The notes: a model not told the origin generated them from the sequence alone. A DNA stretch of 64,000 bases from Pseudonocardia sp. EC080619-01 (GCF_001420995.1 NZ_CP012186.1:31378-95377); one strand, 5' to 3'; positions 8,985 to 17,177 are shown, counted from the first letter of the stretch. Made by a program: numbers and translations.

Positions 8985-9467
8985 TCAGTCCGGCGGGTCG
9001 ATAGGGGTAACCACGGAGCCAACGACACGGGCCCGCGCGTCGAGCGCGTGCCCGGCACACAGCAGGCTGCGCCCGCCGCTGGAATCGAGCAGCTCGTGCG
9101 TGACGTCCTCGGTGCAGGGAAGCCCGACCCGGTCGTAGCCCCAGGATCGGAGGCAGCCGAGGGCGGTGCACCAGCTTCGACCGCCGGTGCTGGTCAGGGT
9201 GTTTCCGTGCTCGGGGCACACGCCCCAGTCCGCGCCACAGCCGCTGCGTCCGCGGACGCGGGCAAGATCGCTCGCAGTGTCGAGCACGGCCTGGCTGGCA
9301 GCCAGGACCGATCCGGAAGCGTCGAGGAGCCGGAAGCGGACATGCCGGGCTGGCTCGTCCGTGGTGTCGCGCATCCGGTCCTCAACAGCCGCGAGCTCCC
9401 CGGCGAGCTGCTCGGCCCGGGCGGCGAGGTCTCGGAGCTCGGCCGGGGTGACTGGCTGCTCTGTCAT
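8985..9467 (-). CDS. Cys-rich plasmid hypothetical protein (160 aa)
   Basis: Starts MTEQPVTPAELRDLAARAEQ; the first 65 residues are helical and probably coiled-coil. The C-terminal half has spaced cysteines and histidines (CGADWGVCPEHGN, SWCTALGC, LPCTED, LLCAGHALD), suggesting zinc binding. The ATG overlaps the stop of a degenerate upstream frame (9464-9597). Function unknown. Confidence 0.5.
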   Translation of the reverse strand: MTEQPVTPAELRDLAARAEQLAGELAAVEDRMRDTTDEPARHVRFRLLDASGSVLAASQAVLDTASDLARVRGRSGCGADWGVCPEHGNTLTSTGGRSWCTALGCLRSWGYDRVGLPCTEDVTHELLDSSGGRSLLCAGHALDARARVVGSVVTPIDPPD

Positions 9468-9597
9468 TGGCCGTCCTTCGCATGTCGACTCAGGGCCACG
9501 ATCCAGGTGTGGTCGTCGGCCAGGTCGTGGCGGCGCAGGCGGAACAGGACGGATCGGCCCGCGCACAACACGCGGACGACGCCTGGGTCCAGCTCAC
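9464..9597 (-). pseudogene. remnant of duplicated small-gene module
   Basis: Compared with 6170-6546, this keeps the start VSWTQ and the block LCAGRSVLFRLRRHDLADDH but has lost the intervening Cys-rich region, putting the two parts in different frames. Nucleotide similarity to 6290-6360 is obvious by eye (shared GTCGTCGGCCAGGTCGTGGC). It ends in TGA overlapping the next ATG, as the intact copy does. Confidence 0.5.
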
Positions 9598-9671
9598 GGC
9601 CGCAGCTTGGCACGGGGGACCGACAATTCGGTCTGCGTGTGAACGGGTCCGGGCTGTCCCGGTGGTCTCAG

Positions 9672-9887
9672 CTACTGCGCAACACGGATCCGGCGGGCGA
9701 TCACCACGGCCAGCCCGGCCGCGAGCGCTGAGCCACCGAGCAGCCCGAGCACGACGGCGCTGGACACCCCTGCAACAGCGGCAACGACGAACGCAACGAG
9801 AAGCCAGAACGAGACGCTGGCAGCGAGAGCCATAGGCAGCACGATCGACTCATCGCCGAGTGCGTCGGCCCCGTTACCGCTCATCAT
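9672..9887 (-). CDS. small two-helix membrane protein
   Basis: Starts MMSGNGADALGD. Two hydrophobic helices (SFWLLVAFVVAAVAGVSSAV and GLLGGSALAAGLAVVIA), ending in RRIRVAQ. Its ATG overlaps the TGA of the lipoprotein gene upstream (TGATG), so the pair is translationally coupled and likely acts at the same membrane. No family recognised. Confidence 0.5.
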   Translation of the reverse strand: MMSGNGADALGDESIVLPMALAASVSFWLLVAFVVAAVAGVSSAVVLGLLGGSALAAGLAVVIARRIRVAQ

Positions 9888-10282
9888 CAGGAATGGTCGC
9901 CGTGCGCGACCAGCTCGTCGAGTCGCTGCGACCAGCCCGCGATCGCTTCCTCGCTGGAGGGGTACTCGTCGGAGAATCGCAGGACGAACGGACCGGCTCG
10001 ATGGACTTGTTGGCCCATGTCGGTGGCGACGGCGGTCTGTCGCTCCGCGGTGGCGTCGTCGGGCCACTGGTAGATCGATAGCGCGTCCGTCGTGATCAGC
10101 TGCTCGCACCCGCTGTCCGCGGCGCAGAAGTCGGTGTTGTCCCTCGGGGCCGGCAGCGGGAACACCGCGCTCAGTTCCTCGGAGACGTCCCCCGCATCGA
10201 GCCCACCGGCTCCACATCCTGCCGCCACGGTGGCGATCAACCCGACCACCATCGCGGTCCGAATCGTCTGATTCACGCCCAC
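9887..10282 (-). CDS. putative secreted lipoprotein
   Basis: 131 residues with a type II signal peptide: MGVNQTIRTAMVVGLIATV followed by lipobox VAAGC, so cleavage before Cys and membrane anchoring are expected. The mature part includes CAADSGCEQL, which could form a disulfide, and no recognised domain. Coupled to the downstream two-helix protein. Lies next to a sortase gene, consistent with a cell-envelope island. Confidence 0.6.
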   Translation of the reverse strand: MGVNQTIRTAMVVGLIATVAAGCGAGGLDAGDVSEELSAVFPLPAPRDNTDFCAADSGCEQLITTDALSIYQWPDDATAERQTAVATDMGQQVHRAGPFVLRFSDEYPSSEEAIAGWSQRLDELVAHGDHS

Positions 10283-10441
10283 GATCGAACATTAACGACC
10301 GCGCTCACCTCAGGACGCACTACCCCGTCGCAAGATGGCTCTCGCGGGCCGCCGGCGGCCCGGGGTCGACGTTCGCACCGTGTCCACCCCGGAACACCAG
10401 CGCAGGACGGTCTCCGTGCTCCGAGCTGGGTGGACTCGACG

Positions 10442-11176
10442 TCACGCGAGCGTGGTCTCAGCGACCAGCACCCCGTGGATGATCATCCGCTGTTGGGCTG
10501 AGTAGCGCGGGTGGCAGGTCGTCAGGGTGATCAGCGCGGCCGCCGGGGGCGTGTCGGCTGCCTGCCCGGGGACCGGGTTGAGGACCTCGCTCGCGTCGGG
10601 GCTGACGATCTGGCGGCCCACCGTGGCTGCGGCCGGCAGGTCGCAGCCGGTGGCGTCTGCGCCGGGGTAGGGCAGGACCTTGTAGGTGTAGCGGGTGGTG
10701 GCGGTGGTGACGACGATCGGATCGCAGGGCTGGAGCTCGGCGGCCCGGTCGAACACCCCGGCGGGGCCGACGCGGTGCCCGGCCAGGGCGAAGTTGCCGA
10801 GTTCGCCGGGGTCGGCCGAGCGAGGGTAGTGCCCGGGGCCGCGGGCCAGGACGTCCTGGCTGGTGCCCTGCAGGATCGTGCAGCTCCAGTCGTCGCCGAA
10901 GCGCGGGATCTGGATCCTCGCGAACGGGTCGCCCTCGGCGAGTCCGGCGGTCACCGATCTCGCCGGTGCGGCCTGCTGGCCGGCCCAGGCCTGGACCAGC
11001 TCGGCACCGGCTTCCTGCTGACCCTCGGCCATCACGGTGTGATCGCGCCAGACGCTGTAGCCGAGCCCGCCGGCGAGCACCAGTGCCAGCACCAGCAGCG
11101 CGGCCCCGGCTCGTCGCCACGCCCGTCCCGATCGCGCGGGGCCGGGTCGTGCGGTCGTGGGCACCACGGCTTTCAC
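10442..11176 (-). CDS. class E sortase
   Basis: 244 residues. An N-terminal cytoplasmic tail, then one membrane anchor (AGAALLVLALVLAGGLGYSV), then the sortase barrel. Catalytic His is in FALAGHRVG, catalytic Cys in LITLTTCHP, and the following Arg in RYSAQQRM. Class E enzymes of Actinobacteria attach secreted proteins bearing LAXTG-like signals to peptidoglycan. No obvious LAXTG substrate is encoded next to it; the lipoprotein and small membrane proteins are the only candidates nearby. Confidence 0.85.
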   Translation of the reverse strand: MKAVVPTTARPGPARSGRAWRRAGAALLVLALVLAGGLGYSVWRDHTVMAEGQQEAGAELVQAWAGQQAAPARSVTAGLAEGDPFARIQIPRFGDDWSCTILQGTSQDVLARGPGHYPRSADPGELGNFALAGHRVGPAGVFDRAAELQPCDPIVVTTATTRYTYKVLPYPGADATGCDLPAAATVGRQIVSPDASEVLNPVPGQAADTPPAAALITLTTCHPRYSAQQRMIIHGVLVAETTLA

Positions 11177-11423
11177 AGCTCTCCTGCAACGACGTCGACA
11201 GCTTCGGACGTGGTCGTCATCGGCCCTCGGCGGTGACCTGTTAGGACAGTGCCGGGCCGGATCATCAATTTTGTTGAACCCTCACCCGATCTTGTGACGC
11301 CGTTGTGCGAGTTGGCGATGAGCAGTCCGGAAGATCCGAACGCACCCCGCGTTCCCGCCCCTCGCCTCGCTGATGAGGCGCCGCGCGCTTCCACTCTGAT
11401 TCCTTCTCACATGGGAGACGTGC

Positions 11424-11591
11424 GTGAACGACTACGGTCGGCTGGCCTACACCGGGCTCGGCGGGCTCGCCATCGGCGGAGTCTTCATCTCGCAGTGGTG
11501 GATCGCGCTGATCGCGCTGGTCGTGATGGGTGTCGCGGTGACCGCTCTGCGGATCGGTTGGCGCCGGGGCAAGGCCGTGGACCAGCCGTGA
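11424..11591 (+). CDS. small membrane protein upstream of glycosyltransferase
   Basis: 55 residues starting at GTG with GGGAGACG upstream. VNDYGRLAYTGLGGLAIGG leads into a long hydrophobic span (VFISQWWIALIALVVMGVAV) and a short basic tail. Its TGA overlaps the GTG of the glycosyltransferase (GTGA at 11588-11591), so they are co-translated. Probably an accessory subunit of the membrane synthase or a sortase-anchored stub; unproven. Confidence 0.5.
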   Translation: MNDYGRLAYTGLGGLAIGGVFISQWWIALIALVVMGVAVTALRIGWRRGKAVDQP

Positions 11592-13576
11592 TCACCGTCC
11601 GACGGGCCCGCAACCGCGGGATCATGCTCGCGGCGCTGGTGCTGCTCGCGATGGGCGCGTGGGCCGCGCACCACGCGGTGTCCACCTACGCCGCGCTGCA
11701 GGGCTACGGCACCCAGTTCGGGCTGCTGTTCTCCCTGGCGTTCGTGCTGCTGGCCGTGCAGACGGTGCTCTACTACTGCGAGCGGCCCTACACCACCACC
11801 GCCGCCCAGGACCGCGAGCTCGACCGGCTCAACGTCGTGGTCCCGGTCCCGGTCTACAACGAGGACCCGGGCCTGCTGCGCGGGTGCCTGTGGTCGATGC
11901 TCGAGCAGGAGCGGCTGCCGGCCACGGTCTACGTCGTCGACGACGGGTCCAAGGTCGACTACGGCTCGCTGCGCGAGGAGTACATCGCCGCGGCCGCGCA
12001 GGTCGGGGTCGCCGCCCGCTGGGTGCGTACCGCCAACGGCGGCAAGCGCCACGCCCAGGGTGTGGTCTTCGCCGACACCCCCGAGGCCGACGTCTACGTC
12101 ACCGTCGACTCCGACGCCATCCTGGTGCCCAACGCGATCGACGAGGTCCTCAAGCCCTTCCACGACCAGCGTGTGCAGTCGGTGGCCGGGGTGGTCCTGG
12201 CCGCGAACGCGCGCAAGAACCTGCTGACTCGCCTGACCGACCTGTGGTTCGTCACCGGCCAGCTCGTCGACCGCTCCGCGGCCTCGACCATGGGCTCGGT
12301 CCTGGTCAACTCCGGCCCGCTGGCCGCCTACCGCGGCCCGGTGGTGCGCGAGCACCTGACCAGCTACCTCAACGAGACCTTCTTCGGCCGCTCCGTGGAG
12401 TTCTCCGACGACTCGATGCTCACGATCTTCGCCCTGACCCGGGGCAAGGCCGTCCAGCAGCCGACCGCGTTCGCGCTGACCGCGATGCCCGAGAACCTCT
12501 CGCACCACCTGCGCCAGTACGTGCGCTGGATGCGCGGGGCGTTCATCCGGTCCTGGTGGCGGTTCAAGTACCTGCCCCTGAGCGGGTTCGCGTTCTGGAA
12601 CCACGCCCTGGCCTGGGTCCAGATGCTGATCTCGACGATGCTGTTCGCCTGCCTGTTCGTGCTCGCCCCGATCGTGGCCGGCACGATCAGCCCGATCCTG
12701 CTGCTCGTGCCGCTGGTCATCGGGCTGGCCCAGTCGCTGCGCTACCTCAGCATCCGCCGCTCGGACGAGTCGCTGGGCTCGCAGCTGTTCACCCTGGCGC
12801 TGTCGCCGATCGCGACGCTGTGGGCGTTCTTCGTGCTGCGGTTCGTGCGCTGGTACGGAACCGTCACCTGCCTGCGCACCGGGTGGGGCACCCGCGAGAC
12901 CGTCGAGATCACCGCCGAGCCCAGCACCGCGGCCGCGCCCCAGACTGTGGCCGAGCCGGTGGCCGGGCCCGAGCCGGTGTCCACGCCGGCCCCGATGCCG
13001 ACCCCGGTGTCGACCCCGGTGTCGACCCCGGTGCCGACGCGGTCGATGCCGCTGCCGACCCCGCGCACACCCGAGGTGCTCACCCCGGCCGCGGTCGAGG
13101 TCGAGATGCCCACCCAGCGACTCGCCCCGGTGCTCGACGCGCCCACGGTGCGCCTGGGCCGCCACGCCGCCCGGCCGCCCCGGCCGGCGCCGCCGCGGCT
13201 CCCCGCGACCGGGGTTGTTCAACCCGCTCGGTCTGCTGGTGTCGAGCTTCGACCAGGTGCAGTCGGCGTTCGCGAGCCTGCAACGGATCGTCGGGGTGAT
13301 CGGTGCGGCACCGGCACCCACGGCCGGTGCGCCGGTGTCGCGCTGCGGGGATCTCGTCGCCGACGCGGTCACCCACCGCTATCCGGGGACGAAGGCACCG
13401 GTCCTGTCCGACGTGTCCGTCCACCTGCGCGCGGGGGAGACGGTCGCGCTCGTCGGGGCGAGCGGGGCCGGGAAGTCCACCCTCGCCGTCCTGCTGGCCG
13501 GTCTCGCCCCGCCGAGCCAGGGCCGGGTGACCTGGGCCGGGGCACCATCGGACCGGGACACGCCTCGTGCTCGTGA
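11588..13576 (+). CDS. membrane glycosyltransferase family 2 (hyaluronan/chitin-synthase-like), chimeric 3' end
   Basis: Start GTG 11588 (VITVRRARNRGIM). N-terminal membrane helices, then the GT-A core: VVPVYNEDPG-type nucleotide motif, VYVVDDGSK, the DXD-type VDSDA, a GSVLVNSGPLA turn, acceptor ED-like SDDSM and the processive QYVRW motif, then three or four membrane helices (about residues 330-420). This arrangement fits a processive polysaccharide synthase exporting its product. A Pro/Thr/Val-rich tail with a 12-bp DNA repeat follows. From about 13209 the DNA belongs to an ABC transporter in another frame, so the last 120 codons are read-through and the native C-terminus is lost or altered. 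Confidence 0.75.
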   Translation: MITVRRARNRGIMLAALVLLAMGAWAAHHAVSTYAALQGYGTQFGLLFSLAFVLLAVQTVLYYCERPYTTTAAQDRELDRLNVVVPVPVYNEDPGLLRGCLWSMLEQERLPATVYVVDDGSKVDYGSLREEYIAAAAQVGVAARWVRTANGGKRHAQGVVFADTPEADVYVTVDSDAILVPNAIDEVLKPFHDQRVQSVAGVVLAANARKNLLTRLTDLWFVTGQLVDRSAASTMGSVLVNSGPLAAYRGPVVREHLTSYLNETFFGRSVEFSDDSMLTIFALTRGKAVQQPTAFALTAMPENLSHHLRQYVRWMRGAFIRSWWRFKYLPLSGFAFWNHALAWVQMLISTMLFACLFVLAPIVAGTISPILLLVPLVIGLAQSLRYLSIRRSDESLGSQLFTLALSPIATLWAFFVLRFVRWYGTVTCLRTGWGTRETVEITAEPSTAAAPQTVAEPVAGPEPVSTPAPMPTPVSTPVSTPVPTRSMPLPTPRTPEVLTPAAVEVEMPTQRLAPVLDAPTVRLGRHAARPPRPAPPRLPATGVVQPARSAGVELRPGAVGVREPATDRRGDRCGTGTHGRCAGVALRGSRRRRGHPPLSGDEGTGPVRRVRPPARGGDGRARRGERGREVHPRRPAGRSRPAEPGPGDLGRGTIGPGHASCS

Positions 13577-14073
13577 CCCAGGAGACGCACGTGTTCGCCG
13601 GCCCGCTGGCCGAGGACCTGCGGCTCGCCCGGCCGGACGCGACCGACGACGACGTCGTGCACGCGCTGCAGGCGGTCGGCGCGGACTGGGTCGCCGAGCT
13701 GCCCGACGGCGTGCGGACGATCGTGGGCGAGCTCGGCCACCACCTGGGCGCCGAGCAGGTCGCCCAGGTCGCGCTGGCTCGTGCGCTGCTGGCCGACCCG
13801 GCCGTCGTCCTGCTCGACGAGGCGACGGCCGAAGCAGGCAGCCGGGACGCCATCCGGCTCGAGGACGCGGCAGCAGCTGTCCTCACCGGACGGACCGGCC
13901 TCGTGGTGGCGCACCGGCTGCGGCAGACCGTCACCGCGGACCGGATCCTGGTCATGGACGGCGGCTGGATCGTCGAGTCCGGGACGCACGACGAGCTGGC
14001 TGCCGGCGACGGACACTACGCCCGCCTCTGGGCGGCCTGGAGCGGGGCGCGTCCCCAGGTGCGTCGGTCGTGA
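13209..14073 (+). pseudogene. ABC exporter fragment (end of membrane domain plus ATPase), frameshifted
   Basis: Begins abruptly with FNPLGLLVSSFDQVQSAFAS, the helix linking membrane domain to ATPase in half-size exporters. Walker A is GASGAGKST; Walker B is AVVLLDEAT; the signature region is the divergent LGAEQVAQVALARALL, and the switch His is in LVVAHRLRQ. Around 13545-13570 the frame changes and part of the Q-loop approach is missing, resuming LVTQETHVFAG. The style matches exporters next to actinobacterial siderophore/NRPS loci. Its 5' half was replaced by the glycosyltransferase junction. Overlaps the CHY gene by GTGA. Confidence 0.75.
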
Positions 14074-14426
14074 ACGGGACGGACGGGAACGACCTGCGGG
14101 TGTACGGGGCCGTCGTCGACCACGAGGCCCGTTGCACGCACTACCGCGGACCGCTCGACGTCGTCGCCATGCGGTTCCGGTGCTGCGACCGGTACTACCC
14201 GTGCCTGCACTGCCACGCCGAGCACGCCGACCACCCCGCGCGGCGATGGCCCGCGGCGGAGCGGTCGGAACCGGCGGTGCTGTGCGGGGTGTGCCGGACC
14301 GAGATGAGCGTCGACACCTATGTCGATACCGACGGGTGCCCCCGGTGCTCGGCCCCGTTCAACCCGGGTTGCCGGCTCCACCACGGGTACTACTTCGAGC
14401 CGCCGCCCGGTCACCAGGTGCGGTAG
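14070..14426 (+). CDS. CHY-type zinc finger protein
   Basis: 118 residues. The CHY pattern is clear: CTHYRGPLDVVAMRFRCC, YYPCLHCHAEHADHPARRWP, AVLCGVCRTEMSV, CPRCSAPFNPGCRLHHGYYF. These Cys/His sets bind several zinc ions. The family's role in bacteria is unknown. GTG start overlaps the TGA of the ABC fragment, implying an inherited operon. The 3' end overlaps the convergent cyanase gene by 16 bp. Confidence 0.8.
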   Translation: MNGTDGNDLRVYGAVVDHEARCTHYRGPLDVVAMRFRCCDRYYPCLHCHAEHADHPARRWPAAERSEPAVLCGVCRTEMSVDTYVDTDGCPRCSAPFNPGCRLHHGYYFEPPPGHQVR

Positions 14427-14854
14427 GGAAGGAACTTCCCGTTGAGCGTGATCACCACGCGGTCGCCCTTCGGGTCGGCGACCCGCTCCAGACCGAGCTC
14501 GAAGTCGATCGCCGAGACGATCCCGTCCCCGAACTCCTCACGGACCAGCTCGGAGATCGTCGAGCCGTAGACCTGCACGACCTCGCCCAGCCGATAGACG
14601 AGCGGGTCGGTGGTGTCCACGGCGCCGGCGCCCCGCTCCGGCGGGAGCGTGAGCGCCTCGACCACCGTGCTGTCGAGCTCCAGCAGCTCACCGGCGGCCG
14701 CGGCCTGCTCCGCGGACAGGGTCTGCTGGCCGAGGAGCGCCGAAGTCGTCCACTCGGTGGATCGGCCCAGCGTCTCCGCGATGGTCGCCCACCGCAGCCC
14801 GAGCCGCTTCTTCGCCGCGAGGAGGGAACCCAGCGCGCCCAGCCTGGAGGTCAT
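14411..14854 (-). CDS. cynS: cyanate hydratase (cyanase)
   Basis: 147 residues, slightly shorter than the 156 of E. coli CynS. The N-terminal helix-turn-helix-like domain (LGLRWATIAETLGRS) is followed by the catalytic domain. Active-site Arg and Glu fall in VYRLGEVVQVYG, Ser in DGIVSAIDFE. The enzyme, a decamer in E. coli, converts cyanate and bicarbonate to carbamate and CO2, releasing ammonia. ATG overlaps the TGA of the formate dehydrogenase gene (14851-14854), so it is the distal gene of a two-gene operon. Confidence 0.93.
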   Translation of the reverse strand: MTSRLGALGSLLAAKKRLGLRWATIAETLGRSTEWTTSALLGQQTLSAEQAAAAGELLELDSTVVEALTLPPERGAGAVDTTDPLVYRLGEVVQVYGSTISELVREEFGDGIVSAIDFELGLERVADPKGDRVVITLNGKFLPYRTW

Positions 14855-16020
14855 CGGTCTCCGTCCTTCGCGCTGTAGGAGTGGGCGCCGGTGCCGGCGA
14901 GTCGTCCGCCGTCGACGATCAGGTACTCCTCGCGGATCGGGCCGCCCGAGAGGAAGGCCTCGAGGATCTCGCGGGTGCCGGCAGCGTAGCGGGCCTGCGC
15001 GGAGAGGGTCGATCCCGAGATGTGCGGTGTCATGCCGTGGTGTGGCATGGACCGCCAGGGGTGGTCGGCAGGTGCGGGCTGGGGATACCAGACGTCCCCG
15101 GCGTATCCGGCGAGCCGGCCGCTCTCCAGCGCCCGCACGATCGCGTCCCGGTCGACGATCAGCCCCCGGGCGGTGTTGATGAGGTAGGCGCCGCGGCGCA
15201 TGGAGGCGAGCAGGTCGTCGTCGAACAGGTTGCGGGTCTCATGGTGCAGCGGAGCGTTGATCGTGACGACGTCGCACTGGGGAGCCATCGACCGGGCGTC
15301 CGGGTGGTAGGTGAGGTTCAGCTCCTGCTCGACCTCCGCCGGGAGCCGGTGGCGGTCGGTGTAGTGCAGCCGGACGTCGAACGGTGCCAGTCGGCGCAGC
15401 ACGGCCAGCCCGATCCGGCCGGCGGCCACCGTGCCGACGTCCATGCCCTCGACGTCGTAGGCGCGGGCGACGCAGTCGGCGATGTTCCAGCCCCCGTCCA
15501 GCACCCACTGGTGTGCGGGCAGGTAGTTGCGGACCAGGGAGAGGATCATCATCACAACGTGTTCAGCGACGCTGATGGAGTTGCAGTAGGTGACCTCGGC
15601 GACGGTGACGCCGTGCTCGATCGCGGCGTCCAGATCGACGTGGTCCGAACCGATCCCCGCGGTCAGGGCCAGCTTCAGGTTCGGTGCCTTCGCGATCCGC
15701 TCGGCGGTCAGGTAGGCGGGCCAGAACGGCTGGGAGATGACGACGTCGGCCTCGGGGAGCCTGCGCTCGAACTCCGAGCCGGCCCCGTCCTTGTCGGAGG
15801 TGACGATCAGGGCGTGGCCCCGGTCCTCCAGGAAGCGGCGCAGACCCAGCTCGCCGGAGACGCTGCCGAGCAGCTCACCAGGAGTGAAGTCGATCGCCGA
15901 CGGAGTCGGCAGGGTCTGCCCGTCGGGGTAGTTCTCCAGGTGCGGCAGCCCGTCGCGGGCGTAGATCGCCGGGCGGCCCTCGACCGGGTCGTCGTAGAGA
16001 ACGCAGAGAATCGTGGCCAT
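14851..16020 (-). CDS. fdh: NAD-dependent formate dehydrogenase
   Basis: 389 residues of the D-2-hydroxyacid dehydrogenase superfamily, close in size to the ~400-residue Pseudomonas enzyme. It lacks metal cofactors and oxidises formate to CO2 with NAD. Seen: NAD-fold region VGTVAAGRIGLAVLRRL, substrate Asn in FWPAYLTAERI-TAGIGSDHVD context, catalytic Arg in INTARGLIVD, Gln in WYPQPAPADHPWR and His in TPHISGSTLSAQ. A strong GAGGAGG sits 6 bp upstream of ATG 16020. First gene of the operon with cynS; CO2 it makes could feed cyanase with bicarbonate. Divergent from the M24 gene across an operator-like region. Confidence 0.92.
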   Translation of the reverse strand: MATILCVLYDDPVEGRPAIYARDGLPHLENYPDGQTLPTPSAIDFTPGELLGSVSGELGLRRFLEDRGHALIVTSDKDGAGSEFERRLPEADVVISQPFWPAYLTAERIAKAPNLKLALTAGIGSDHVDLDAAIEHGVTVAEVTYCNSISVAEHVVMMILSLVRNYLPAHQWVLDGGWNIADCVARAYDVEGMDVGTVAAGRIGLAVLRRLAPFDVRLHYTDRHRLPAEVEQELNLTYHPDARSMAPQCDVVTINAPLHHETRNLFDDDLLASMRRGAYLINTARGLIVDRDAIVRALESGRLAGYAGDVWYPQPAPADHPWRSMPHHGMTPHISGSTLSAQARYAAGTREILEAFLSGGPIREEYLIVDGGRLAGTGAHSYSAKDGDR

Positions 16021-16042
16021 GACTCCTCCTCGAGTGCTGCAG

Positions 16043-16088
16043 GTACCGCAGTCACGGTTCTCTTGCTCGATCCGTACCGCAATTGCGG
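16043..16088. promoter_or_regulatory. operator-like repeats in fdh/M24 divergent region
   Basis: Two direct copies of GTACCGCA (16043-16050, 16074-16081) 31 bp apart, about three helical turns. The second merges into a perfect palindrome, CCGCAATTGCGG, at 16077-16088. Lying between divergent genes, it is a good candidate for a regulator binding the fdh-cynS promoter; the regulator is not identified. Confidence 0.5.
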
Positions 16089-16182
16089 GACGATGCGGGT
16101 CTCAGATGGGACGATCGGACGTATCGATCACAGCCGCTCCCGCCGCGGGAGCGGTGGCGGCGACCCGGAGGACGGGGACGAG

Positions 16183-16878
16183 ATGGCGATGAGCACGGCC
16201 GAGCGGGCGAGGGTCGAGTCCCTGCGGGGCGCCGAGTCGAAGGCGGCGACGTTGTTCGAGGAGGCGCTGCGGCGCGGATTCGTCGTCGCTGGGGTGACCG
16301 AGCAGGACGTGTCGGATCGGATCCGTGACCTGGCGGATGAGATGTACGGGATCCGCCGCTTCTGGCACAAGCGGATCGTGCGAGCGGGCAGGAACACAAT
16401 GGCGCCCTACCGGGAGAACCCGCCGAACCTGACCATCGCCGCCAACGACATCGTGTTCATCGACTTCGGCCCGGTCTTCCAGGAGTGGGAAGCCGACTTC
16501 GGGCGCACCTACGTGCTGGGCGACGACCCGGTCCGCCACCGGCTGGCCGCGGACCTCGCGCGGCTGTGGGACGGCGGCCGTGAACGGTTCTGCGAGCAAC
16601 CCGACATCACCGGGGAGCAGCTCTACCGGCATGTGCTCGGCCGGATCGCCGAGGCCGGTTGGGAACATCCCGAGACCCATACGGGGCATCTGGTCGGTGA
16701 GTTCCCGCACGAGCGCATCGACGGTGAGCAACGTGCCAGCTACATCACCGAGGGCAACTCGGCGCCGCTGCGCCGGACCGCTCCGTCGGGCCAGGCCTGC
16801 CACTGGATCCTGGAGATCCACATCGTGAATCCCGCCCGCGGCTTCGGTGGCTTCCATGAGCAGCTCCTCGACATCTGA
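16183..16878 (+). CDS. M24 family metallopeptidase (aminopeptidase-like)
   Basis: 231 residues from ATG 16183 with GGAGG upstream. The pita-bread fold with two metals is recognisable from IDFGPVFQEWEADFG (two Asp ligands), HTGHLVGEFPHERID (His), WILEIHIVNP (Glu) and GFHEQLLDI (final Glu). Shorter than Xaa-Pro aminopeptidases; no separate N-terminal creatinase domain. Divergently transcribed from fdh-cynS. Substrate unknown: this fold also includes creatinase and other C-N hydrolases, which may be relevant beside a cyanase. Confidence 0.75.
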   Translation: MAMSTAERARVESLRGAESKAATLFEEALRRGFVVAGVTEQDVSDRIRDLADEMYGIRRFWHKRIVRAGRNTMAPYRENPPNLTIAANDIVFIDFGPVFQEWEADFGRTYVLGDDPVRHRLAADLARLWDGGRERFCEQPDITGEQLYRHVLGRIAEAGWEHPETHTGHLVGEFPHERIDGEQRASYITEGNSAPLRRTAPSGQACHWILEIHIVNPARGFGGFHEQLLDI

Positions 16879-16993
16879 GCCACGAACATCGCTGCAGCCC
16901 TCCGACATCACAGCCGCGACGCCCTGCGGCCTCTACAGCTCCTCATGACATCTGACTTTGCCGACCCCCTGGCCCGGGGACAAGGCGGTCGGC

Positions 16994-17171
16994 CTATCGG
17001 GTCTCGAGTCGACGCAAAATCTCGTTGAGCAGCTCGGTGTGCTGGTTCAACACCTGCGTGTGCTGGTCAACCGATTCCTTGATGTCGAGGACGGCGTCGC
17101 TGATGGCCCGGATGGTCTCGTCCTGCTCCTGGACGCGGTGCCCGAGGCGAGTGACTTCCGGGTTGCTCATG
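16994..17171 (-). pseudogene. small coiled-coil protein, one-base frameshift
   Basis: ATG at 17171 starts MSNP, then the frame needed for EVTRLGHRVQEQDETIRAIS and VDQHTQVLNQHTELLNEIL is one base away: a CCCC run should be CCC. Repaired length is 58 residues, helical throughout. It is a relative of the intact gene at 28155-28418 (MSSPEVERRL) and shares its upstream TAGCCT motif. Real mutation or sequencing indel cannot be told apart. Confidence 0.5.
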
Positions 17172-17177
17172 CCGGGA

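Noticed and set aside
10283..10441. Terminator between lipoprotein and sortase genes
   Set aside because: The GC-rich inverted segment near 10350 (GGCCGCCGGCGGCC) lacks a T-tract and such palindromes are expected by chance at this base composition.
11447..13372. 641-codon minus-strand frame opposite the glycosyltransferase
   Set aside because: His/Gln/Arg/Gly-rich low-complexity translation, the usual shadow of a GC-rich gene.
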